Source: Termitomyces sp. T153
Lineage: Eukaryota; Basidiomycota; Agaricomycetes; Agaricales; Lyophyllaceae
NCBI GenBank assembly: GCA_018296165.2
Contig: JACKQL020000057.1
Span: 268,344 to 332,343 of the forward strand
Direction of reading: 5' to 3'
Length of the DNA stretch: 64,000 nt
The position numbers were made by a program, and so were the translations under genes. Below the pieces are notes generated by a model. The model made no database searches and was not told where the DNA came from. It worked only from the letters and a program-made list of their open reading frames with translations. Below are positions 45,601 to 55,291 of this stretch, in pieces (position 1 is the stretch's first letter; each line of letters begins with the position of its first letter).

Positions 45601-47669
45601 CACCCTGTCCCAGCAACCCTGGGACTAGCCAATACAGATGGCATTAGTGGGCTTAACTCCCGCCTCTAAATCCACCAGGGATTCAACTCCTACCAGCACC
45701 CCTGCATGTTTTACTTACCTCACACAAATTAAAGTCTCACTTCACACACCCAGGAACAACAAAGAAGCATTGGAAAGTACAAAACTATATGATACAAGGT
45801 GGAACAGGGCAATGAACTCAAAGACAACAAGAAGCAGGGCCTGACCACCCCCTCACTCTTCCTCTGGAACCCCCACCATCCCTACTCCCAAGTCAATCTC
45901 CATCTGGGCCCACACCACCACCAAGACCTCTGCCAGCCCCAGCAAAGCCTCCCCCATGTCCACTGCCACTTCCCACCACAACTCCAGGGCCACTGCATTA
46001 CATTGTCAATGCCCCGCCAGCAACCTCCCCACCCTCACCATCCCCTGCTGCAACTCCGGAGGCTGATCCATAGGCATCTGTGCCAACCCATCTTGGATCA
46101 ATGCAAACACTGCAGAGGCACTGTCCAAGAGAACCCAGTGCTCCTGCACCCAACCTGACCCCAAACATGATCCATTTAGTAACAGGCAGAGAATTGGGAA
46201 CAACACTTATAAAGGATCCCCGTGCACCCCAAAGTGGCCTCATTGGCCAGCTAATCCTCCCTCCACCTTGCTACCTCCAACTCCGCCTGCAGCAAACCAC
46301 CCTCCAGCACCATTTCCCACTTCTCTGCATCCTCCATAAGCTGCACCTCCCACTGCGTTGGACGCTCCCACAAGCCCCATATCTCCAGCGCTTGCTCTGG
46401 CGCCACTCACATTGAGGTGTTCCATGCCCACTCCAATGCCTCCTTCTCCACCTGTGCTGTGTCTTGATCCTCCCTTGCTTGTCAAAGCTCCCCCTCCCAT
46501 GCCGTCAATGCCACCATTAGCACCTCCACTCGCTTGTAAAGGAAGACCTCTGTGATCAAAGGTGGGGGCTCCAGAGAACTTGATGCCCGTCCCAAGGCCA
46601 CATCCGGGGTAGGAGAGTAAACGTGAAACCCCAGAGGACCTGCTATTGGCTTGTGCCCCCACGGCCTCTTGCTGGGCCCCACCCCCAATGGCAGGAAAGC
46701 TCTCCACTTCCCATGGTCTGCCACCAAGGATGCCCCCTCCCTCTGCCCATCCTGCAGAGGCCCCACCTGCCCTGCAGACCACCCCATGCTCCCCTCCCCT
46801 GACATCCAGGTCTTCTGTGCCTTGCCCAGCTGACTCCGCACCCAGTCCTTGTCCCACCTCTGCTCTGTGGCAATGCATGCTGCTCGCCACTCCAACAAGA
46901 TCAAGCACTTCTTGTAGCTTGCATGACATGGAAGGCAAATGGAAGTGTCACACTGCAAGCCTATGGAGGGTGCATCAAAGACACAGGCCTTGCCCCACCA
47001 TGCACAGAGAACACACTGAGAACAATGGATCAGCACATGCAACAAAGAAGAACTCAAAGACTCACTGGGGCCTCATTTTGGCACCATTCCAGTGTCAGGG
47101 GGCCCCGAGCCCACACCAATGCCCTTGCAAACTCCTCTGCCATCACCTCCACCTGAGGGATTTGCTGCAATGGTGGGACCCCTTCCACATCCCCTGCCAC
47201 CAATTGGGGCACCATGGGACAAAATTTGGCCCACCTAGGAACCCCTAGGGAACCCACCACCACTGTGGACAACTCTGCAAAACTCCGTCAGCCACTCCAA
47301 AGAAACAAGTCAATGCTGCTCACAACTCCAGTATATTGCACCAGCTTGGCACCAACACTTGAACTCCTCCCCCTCGCTATTGTACACAATCACCACATTT
47401 GTGTCTGAAATCTACGGGGTGGAGGAAGTGGCTGAGTAACTGGGAGAGGACATGACAAAGGATTTGAAAAGCTCCAGAGTATGTCCAAGGCTTTTTAATT
47501 GATTAGGAAGAACCCCCTGATAAAGTGGCAGCCATGCTTCAACTTCACCTCCCATGCCACCATCACTTGCTGCAGATTGATCAATATTACTGGGCTTTGA
47601 CTCCCATGCCCTGCTGATCCCTGACCCACTCCCCATGTCTTGAGGGTTCCAATGCTGAAGGGGGGGTGA
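42617..47669 (+). mobile_element. Internal region of an old LTR element without recognisable gag-pol
   Basis: About 5 kb of C-rich, stop-riddled sequence between LTR 1 and the start of another LTR copy. A purine tract GAAGGGGGGGTGA (47657-47669) directly before the 3' LTR fits a polypurine tract and confirms plus orientation. I find no protease, RT or integrase motif in either strand. The only protein-like content is on the opposite strand (see 46482-47057). It may therefore be a non-autonomous relative of the gypsy family at 1-5300. No tRNA primer site with a TGG start is evident after LTR 1. Confidence 0.6.
46482..47057 (-). pseudogene. Antisense ORF with Zn2Cys6-like Cys6 cluster
   Basis: An open minus-strand stretch of 191 residues. 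It contains C-VL-C-AWWGKA-C, then 15 residues, then C-LP-C-HASYKK-C, i.e. CX2CX6CX15CX2CX6C. This resembles the spacing of fungal binuclear zinc clusters with a long middle loop. After it come a Trp/Arg-rich helix (LLEWRAACIATEQRWDKDW), a Gly-rich segment and a basic LGVGPSKRPWGHKP. The frame is open further upstream of the first Met, and downstream coding continues in other frames, so the gene is fragmentary or has lost splice sites. It lies antisense to the LTR orientation, like the intact gene at 49015 in the neighbouring element. Confidence 0.5.
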
Positions 47670-47779
47670 TGTCATGACCCGTTCCCTGAAGCCCTGTACA
47701 TTGCCTAACAAACCCCCGTCCCCCCAGAACCTCCCCCAACACTTCATCAAACTTTCCCAGCACTCCACACCTACTCCGG
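47670..47779 (+). mobile_element. Start of a third LTR copy, split by the 11.2-kb gypsy element
   Basis: TGTCATGACCCGTTCCCTGA and onward to CCTACTCCGG aligns with the first 110 bp of LTR 1 but with about 13 differences. It breaks at CCGG where the younger element begins. Its continuation (CCGGCTAACTCTGACG...) is at 58964-59024. Confidence 0.85.
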
Positions 47780-48842
47780 TGATGTGCTCCTATGCCGCCT
47801 AGTGCCGTGCAGGAAACCTAACACTTGTCACTAGATGGGGTAGCTGGCAATAGGAAGTTAATAGTTGAGGGCGAGTCAGCAACCGTCCCAGAGAACTAGA
47901 GCTAAAGTGGTGGCGTGGAAGTGAAGTCAAAAAGAATCGCTACTGCTAACGATAGTCGCAGTGAAACTGAAACAGTGGCGGGGAGAATAAAGGAGAGAGA
48001 CAGCGGTAAGAGTAAAACTGAGATCGAAGGACGAACGTAAACTTATCGCTAGCCACAATTGCTAGCATCACTAAGTTGAAGTAACGCTAATAGGCACCCG
48101 TAGTCGGTACCACACTAAGTCGAGGTCGAAGTTGGAGAGGTTTGTCGCTAAGCCAAGGTCGAAGACGAGATGAGGGAATGAGATGAGGTAAATGATACCC
48201 TTAAGCTGGTAGCTTATAGATGGGGGAGTAATACGATGGTGATGCGATGGTAAAATTCGATGGGGTGATGTCTATGTGCAGGCAGTATTTATACATTTTC
48301 GAAGTATAGTAAGGGAAAGTAAGTAATTAAGCGCCACTAGCGGCGGCGTCTGCCACGGTGTTTAGGTTGCGTGCCAGGCGTCAGTCCGTAACTAAGTAAA
48401 AAGTCATAGGTGAGGCCTTGGCGACGACTAATTGCTAATAAGAACCAAAAAGAGAACGAGTCTGATGTCAATACCTGAAGTAAGAACACCGTTCAGGGAT
48501 GTTGGTAAGCTCGACAAGGGGAATGATAGTAAAAAGGTACACATCTGGTAATATGTCCATATATAGTAAAGGAACACCGTTTTGTTGCCAGGATCGCTAA
48601 GGTCGCTAATAATCGTCACCAAGGGGGTCTAGGCCTTGATGGTCCAGGCCCATGTTCCAGGCTTCGCGTGATGTTCCCCGTGATCGATAAGTCTCGTGGT
48701 CACTAGAGTCTTGTGCTTCAGTCCAATCCTAGGGCCAAGTCCCATGCGCTGAGTGTTGTGACTTGTGTCAAATTCGAAGTAGTCAGCTGCCGCTAAGTCC
48801 GAACCGCCGAAAAAGGTGCTCAGCGATAACTGGGGCTCATCA
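47780..48842 (-). repeat. 3' LTR of the 11.2-kb element
   Basis: 1063 bp, plus-strand ends TGATGTGCTCC and GGGGCTCATCA. A CCATATATAG box (about 48556-48565) reads as TATA on the minus strand. It differs from the other LTR mainly at C/T and G/A sites. Confidence 0.95.
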
Positions 48843-49014
48843 TCCTCCCCGTACTGAAATATTGACTGTTCTCAGTCAACCCAAAAGTCACGTGCTTGAT
48901 TGCCTGGTCCGTGCGCCAAAGGGATTCGAATAACAGTGGCTGGCGGTATCGCTTGAACTTCATCATCCCCCTTCCTTACCATCTAATCTCTTCTAGCCTC
49001 TCAATCTTATCGCT
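48843..49014 (+). promoter_or_regulatory. Promoter-like region of the antisense gene
   Basis: Directly after the LTR. It carries a perfect inverted repeat TTGACTG-TTCT-CAGTCAA (48862-48879), a CACGTG palindrome (48889-48894) and a pyrimidine-rich leader ending TCTCAATCTTATCGCT before the ATG at 49015. It also must include the purine tract of the element on the other strand. Confidence 0.5.
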
Positions 49015-51016
49015 ATGTCCGATCTCGCCTCCCAATTTGAGAAGATTACCATGGCCCACGCCTTCCTCGATCGGGTCGACAGGTTGCTCACGGTGGCCCG
49101 TGCATCGTTGGCGAAGGATCCTCGCTTGGCGGTCACCGCCATCTTTCAGACGTGGCTCCAGTGGTTCAAGACCTCAGGGAGTGGAGTTGAGTGGCCGGAG
49201 TTGGCGACTGTCGAGAAGGAGTGTCGCCAGTTATATGAGAAGTATAAGGGGGAAGAATGGGTTCGCCCCTTCGATGTTCACTTTGTAAGTTCCCTTTTCT
49301 TCCTTTTAGCGCCAACTTCTAATACGATCGCTAGGCGCCAATTGACCCTTCGCTGGAGTTCCTGATGGACAATCTCACGGCGGGAATGACGGTAAGTGCC
49401 TCGGCAGTCGCTAGTGCTAGCGACCCTGCTAAGGTACGTTAGCTCTTTGAAGACTTGTCACCAAATGACCAGTTCCTCTTCCAGCACCCAGTAGGTGCGT
49501 TAGCGGTGGCGAGGGGGGAGGGACGGAGCGAGGGTCGTAGGAACAAAGAGGCGGCGAATCGTGGGGATATTCAAGAGGCGGGCCCCTCGACTCCCAAGGC
49601 TGCAGCTGGCGGCGTCGCTAGAGGGTTGGCGACGTCGCCAAAATTGGCGACAACCCCGAAGAGCAAAGGGAAGGGGAAAGGAAAGGCAAAGGCACAAGAT
49701 GAGGAGGACGAGGATATTGAGGTGAGTCGTTTTCATTTTGCTGATTCTTGGCGACGACCGCTAACCTTTCCTGCAGGATCATGTTGAAGAAACTTTTACT
49801 GACAAGCGCTTGGTGACGCTCCTTCGATGGCGAAGGACGACGACGGTGGTGGATACGGGACTGGGAGCAGGAGTGAAGCTGGACAAGGCCAAGGGCAAGG
49901 TAACAGTGTCGCTAGAGAAGCGGCAAGAGTATAAGCGCACGCAAGGAGCGGTGAGTACTTAGCGGTTCTTTTCTCTTTTTGTCGCTAACGCTTTCTTCTA
50001 GTGCGACAATTGCTGGGCAGATAACGACCCAGAAGGCTGCTGGTACCCCACGGGGGTCCAGCCTTGCTATCGTTGCGACAGCACTAGGAAGAGCTGTTCG
50101 CACAGCGGCCTGTCATCAAGGAGCACAGGCAGCAAATTCGCTAAGAGGATAGCGATCAAGGCGGCATCGGTAAGGAGTGCGAGGGCCTTCGTGGAGAGGC
50201 AGAGGGAGCTGGCGAGGAGAGGGGAGCCAATCAAGGTCAAGCATTCGAGCTTGACCTTGCCGACGTCGCAGGAGGAGGGCTTGGTTGGAGGTAGTGGAGG
50301 CGCTAGGGTGAAGAGTAGGGAGACGGTGGAGAGCGACGAGGACGACAACAACAACGACAGTGACTGCGACACACCCCGGGCGCGGAAACGAGCCGCAAGC
50401 CCATCATCGGTCGCTAGCGCTAAGCGACCTCGGACGGTCGCCAGCGAGGAGGGAAGGGAGGACGTGGAGATGAGAGAGACGACTCCCTTGGCAACAGTCG
50501 CCGAGGTGGAGGCGAGTGACATGGAGATCGAGGGTGAGGAGGAGGTGGAGGCCGTACCCGTCGCTACTGAGGAGGAAGAACGGGCTGAAGAGGTCGAGGT
50601 CGTATGACGAGTAAGTTATTTTCTTCCGCTAGCTACCTGATCGCTAACTGCTTTGCTAGGGAACATGGAGCGCCACGCCGTTGCGTCAGGTGGGCGACAA
50701 TGAGCTGGAGTGGCTGGGCAAGGACCTCGGATGGCCGACGCTGCTAACGTCGGCGGCGTCGCTACTGAACTTCGACGAGAGGGCGGCGGGAGTGGAACGA
50801 CAGTTCCAAAGGGAGCTGGAGGCGGCGAGGGAGGAGTTGTTAGCGGCACGGGCTCGCTACACAGTCGCTAAGCGGACGCTGGCGACTCTGGCAGGATATC
50901 GGCGCGACTGCCAGGCCTTCCTGGCCTGGCAGGAGGAGAACAACATCGGCGAGGAGGATTGGGAGGAGACGGAGGCGATGGAGGTTCCTGACAACGACGC
51001 TGACCTTGATGCTTAG
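49015..51016 (+). CDS. Intact antisense gene in the retrotransposon, Cys6-cluster acidic protein
   Basis: Six exons (49015-49284, 49335-49391, 49485-49721, 49777-49950, 50002-50601, 50660-51016), every junction in phase 0, total 1695 nt and 564 aa with no internal stop. The last intron uses GTATGA at 50602; the alternative GTAAGT at 50611 would leave a TGA in frame. Order of features: helical start (MSDLASQFEKITMAHAFLD), basic KSKGKGKGKAKAQ, Cys cluster CDNC-x8-C-x8-CYRC-x6-C at the start of exon 5, a basic nuclear-type stretch, an acidic EDDNNNDSDC and Glu/Val-rich region, then a C-terminal coiled coil (ERQFQRELEAAREELLAARA). Spacing CX2CX8CX8CX2CX6C resembles Zn2Cys6 DNA-binding clusters. 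It probably acts in the nucleus; function is inferred, not known. Confidence 0.8.
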
Positions 51017-51449
51017 CGACAGTCGCCTCCTGTATATAAATTTTATATCTTTGTTAGTATTTTGGACTTAGATTGGCCCCCTTAAGGGGCTTCAAAATGT
51101 ATAGTATCTTTAGCGAGTGATCCGAAAGTGACACGAAACAAAAAAAAGAAAGCAAAAAAATCAATTGGGCATACTAGCGACTGTCGCCTAATGCTAGCGA
51201 CATCTTGAAGGCAAACGCTCAGTAGATCATCATGGCAAATTACCCCTAGAGGCGTGCCGAGCGCTGGCGACAGAATAGCCTAGCGCAGCATCGAAACAAG
51301 ACAGTAGTAAAGTAAAGTGTCTGTGAAAGGCTTTTTAACTATATCAAAAATGAAAGAGTAACAAAACGAAAAGGACTTAGGTTTTGTAAAGTAATTGTTG
51401 ATGGTTTTTCTGGGTAGTAGAGATGAGAGCGGTAAGAAACAAAGCAGAG
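51017..51449. other. Gap between convergent antisense gene and pol
   Basis: About 430 bp between the two stop codons. It contains an AT-rich, poly-A-like AAACAAAAAAAAGAAAGC and many CGCTA/TAGCG words. Presumably it holds both polyadenylation regions. Confidence 0.5.
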
Positions 51450-54400
51450 TTAAGATTTGTCGCTAAGGCCTAGCGAAAGGTAGTTTTCTTCTTCACTGGC
51501 GTTTTCGCCAGTGTCATCGTTGTCAACAAGTTCGGTTTGTTCCAGTTCTCTGAGACGCGAAGTGTCGATGTCGAAAGTGTCGCTAGGCACGGTTATGTGT
51601 TCTCTAGCGAGATAGGGGATTAAGCGGAAGGCAGCAACAGGGCGATGTAGAACTGAGCCATCTAGTTCGCAAAGAATGTAAGCTCCTCCACGGTTGCGAG
51701 AGATTACCACAAGTGGGCCTAGGTATCGTGGCTTCATTTTCTTGTTATGCGTTACTTCGATTCTCGTATTCCTCATTAGTACGAGGTCGCCTGTTTTGAA
51801 GTTGTAATCGCGAATCATAGCGGTGTGATCTTTCTCGAAGCAAATGGCGGCCAGGCGACGGGCGCTAAACACTTGGCTATGCAGACGGTCGAGATCTTCT
51901 TGGCGGCGCTGAAGGTCAATCGCTCGGCGGGCTATGAGATCGGTGGTTGATAATAACAAGTTTGGCGGCGGTTGCAAATATGTCGCTTCAACTATGTCAG
52001 CAGGCAGGAGAGGGTGGGTACCGGTCGTTGCGTAGTAAGGGGAGCAACCCATTCGCTTGCGCACTGTAACACGTTCTGACCAAAAGACTGAGTAAGTAGC
52101 CGTACTCCACCTAAACTGATCGCCATCAACCGCTTTGAAAAGGGCTTGGCGAACGTTGAAGTGAGGCCACTCGGCTATTCCATTAGCGCGCTTATTATAA
52201 CCAGAGATCTGGATATGGTGTAAGTTATACTTCTTCGCCAAATAGGTAACCGCCTTTAGGATTGGGGGTCCATTGTTGGTCACGATTTTGCTAAGCGCTC
52301 CCCAACGACAAATGACATCCTCATATAGCCACTTGGCGATAGCTTCGGTGTTTTCTCGGGTGAGCATGCGAAATTCCGGGTAATGAGTTAGCGAACAACG
52401 TCCTTGGATGATGTACTTGAACTTATTGGAGGGCGGCATGAACATGGTATCGACGTATATCTTGCTGAACAAAGGCGCCAGGGTAGCGACAGTTGGCGGA
52501 ATAAGCACTTTAGTTGTCTGGTGTATCTGACAGAGATGGCAGGTCCTAAGGTACCACATGATGTCGGCACTAACTTGGGGCCACCAGAATCGTTCTAGAA
52601 GAGCAGAGCGAGTAGCAAAGAAGCCTCTGTGTCCCAAGTCGTCGTGCATCACCTTCAAGACCCGTAAGCGACTGGCAATAGGGACGAACACCTTGTGAGC
52701 ACCGTCTCGACTTCTGCGCCAAAGTTTGCCTCCCGTAACGAAAAACATAGATGCGTAGCAAATGAAAGTGGCATAATCTTTGTCGCTAAAGCCTTCGGGT
52801 CGGATTAGATCGTGAAGCCATTTCTCAACTAAGAGTATACGGGCATCGTTGGTGGTAGCTTTGGCACTGCGGGGTACATCGCTATAAGTAGTGGTGCCAT
52901 CGTCTCGGAGGGGGGTTATATCGTCGCCGGTCGCTAATCGTGGAGCAGTGTCGGTGTCGCTGGCGAAAGTTGCTAAAGTAGGCGAACAGCCGAGATCGGC
53001 CACAGGGGATAAGCGACTTGCGGCCGTTGAGAGATGGCGAAGGAGCGGCAGCGGTAACTGGACCTGGTGTATGAACCCATGCAAACGATCAATCCAATTC
53101 TCATAGACAGAGTTGGCGCTATCATCGACAGGGGGATCATCAGGCTGTGGCGGGCACCGCGACAGACCATCTGGGCCATGGAAAGTTCCCTTGACATGCA
53201 CCAGCTCGAAGTGGAACATCAGAATCGCCATAATCCAACGGTTCATGCTAGCGGAGGGCTGAATGTCGGGGTTCTGGAGCATACCCTTAATGTAGCGAGC
53301 GTCGACTTCGATGATGAGGTTCCTAACGCCAATGAGGTACATCCGTAAAGCTTGTAGCGCTCTATCGCTCTATAAAGGCCGTAAAGCTCCAACTTAGGCT
53401 GACTGAATCGTGCTTCTCTGTCGTTTAGCGTAATTGACCTGAAACGATTGTAGCGGCGCTCCTTGCGATTATCGCTAGCACACTGGCAAAGGTAATATCC
53501 AACCGCTATATACAACGTATCGACCGCTAAGATGACGGGGTCAGGCGATTCATAGTTGATAGGAACAAGGGGCTTAGCATCTTGTAAGGCCTTCACGAGG
53601 TCACGTTGAGCATTAATCTGATCGGGACCAAACTCAAAAGGGACGCCAACGTGAGTAAGTTTCGTCAGGTTATGGGCTCGATGGGCAAAGTTTTTGACGA
53701 AGATCCTTAGCACCCCAACGTTACCTAAAAAGGTGCGGACTTTCGATAGTGACTTGCAAGGACCCCATCGCTCGATTAGCGCTAGGCGACTTTCGTCGGG
53801 GATTCGACCGCTAGGAGTACAAACGTGACCGAGAATCTTGAATGTCAGGGCGCAAAGGACAAGTTTGTGACCGGAAAAAGTGCCACCGCAATATTTCATC
53901 CGCTGAAGGATCCTGTTAAGAAGTTCAAAGAACTCCCAGAGCACTAGGCGGATGTTCGGATTAGCGGGATGCTTAGCGGGTTTACCGTTAACGATCTTCC
54001 AGTCTTTGGGTCCTTTAGCGCCAATGTCATCGATAAAGCTGAGCACGTTGTGGGGTATCTCTGGCTGCAGAATAAAGGTAATGTTGTCATGAAATATAGG
54101 CACAGAGTTGGTCCACCCCATCGGCAAGGTTACTAAGCGAAGAGCGCCAAACGGAGTCTGGAATGTCGTTAAATCACGTGATGCTGGGTCGATAAGTCGC
54201 TCGTCGTAGCCAACGTAGAGGTCGAGAGTGGCACCACAAATGCGTCCAGCGAAAGATTCGGCGACGTGATCTGGAAAAGGTGGTACTCCGGAATGGCGAA
54301 TGGTGACACGGTTGAGCGGCTCTAGACTGTGTACAATCCTGAGCTTACCGTTTTTCTTGAGAACGCAAAACCATCACGAGCGATAAGCGGAATTCGAGGG

Positions 54401-55291
54401 TTCATAGACGCCGGCGCTGATCTTATTGCGAATAATTTCGCATACTTCCTTTTCTAGTCCTGGGGGTATGGGGTGATTGTGCTGAACCCAAGGTACATGC
54501 GGGATTGTTGGTATGCGTACTGGCGGGAAGAAGTCAGGGCGCAAACTTCCTCATTCGGAATCTTCCCAAGCGAAGGCTTTTTCTTGCTTGGCGACCATGT
54601 CGACCAATACGTTGATTTCGTCGCTAGTGAGGAACCCAGTGTCGTGGTCGCTAACCAATTTCACTTGTTGCTCGCTGGTGAATTGCTTTGTCGGGACAAA
54701 AGGTGGCGGGTTTGGGTTAAGCGGAGGAATGGTTGCTAGTGGATCACCTATAACTTGACGCTCGATTCGAAAGTCTTCGCTAACGTGGCTGGCGACCGGT
54801 TTGGTTTTCATGACAACTGGTTTATACTTCTTCTTGACCTGTACTCCTTTTCACTTAGGAGGTTCGTTAGCAACATACTGAGCGGGGAATGGGATGTTAA
54901 CATAGGTGGGGGTAGTGTCCGTAACACATGTATCAAAGGGCAAAGTCTGTCCAAGAATCAAGGGATTAGATGTATCAGTAGAAACAAGATAAGAACGAGG
55001 TGGAAGGGACAAATCAGAAATGTCGCTAGCCATAGCGTAAAGGTATGCTAGCGCGGGATTAGTCTCTGTGTTCGAATCAGTAAGTAAAATGCCTTTGTCC
55101 AAATCACAAGAAGCTATACACGTCGCTAGACCAGTTGAATGGTCATAGCTGATAACGATCACTAGGTTGCTATCTTCTTCATTGCCTCCGGCGATGAAAG
55201 CAACGGGGTGCCTCTGTTTCAAAGCGGACATTTTGACAATTGTTTCTCTTGGTTTTGCCGCGTGGAAAAGTAGGGATAGTGTGCCATACAC
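51450..55291 (-). pseudogene. Ty3/gypsy pol: RT, RNase H, integrase; disabled
   Basis: On the minus strand: RT with LRIVHSLEPLN, LPMGWTNSVPIFHDN and the FIDD catalytic motif; RNase H with ILAVDTLYIAVGYYLCQ and FSQPKLELYGLYRA; integrase with an HHCC zinc site (HDDLGHRG...CHLCQ), YVDTMFMPP, IVTNNGPP and GIAEWPHFNVRQ; and a C-terminal chromo-less tail with GPLVVISRNRGGAYIL. Breaks seen: TGA codons at 54851-54853, 54551-54553 and 54374-54376, each in a CGA-type Arg context; an 8-bp tandem duplication CGCTCTAT (53358-53373) that shifts frame between RNase H and its C-terminal part; and Asn in place of the second catalytic Asp of integrase (52275-52277). Function is lost. Confidence 0.93.

Noticed and set aside
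46240..46938. Minus-strand Gly/Ala-rich ORF of 232 aa
   Set aside because: Open because of biased C-rich composition; it overlaps the better Cys6 frame and shows no domain.
50611..50659. Last intron of the antisense gene starting at GTAAGT
   Set aside because: It would leave TGA in frame at 50605-50607. The donor GTATGA at 50602 gives an open frame, so I preferred it, though RNA evidence is lacking.
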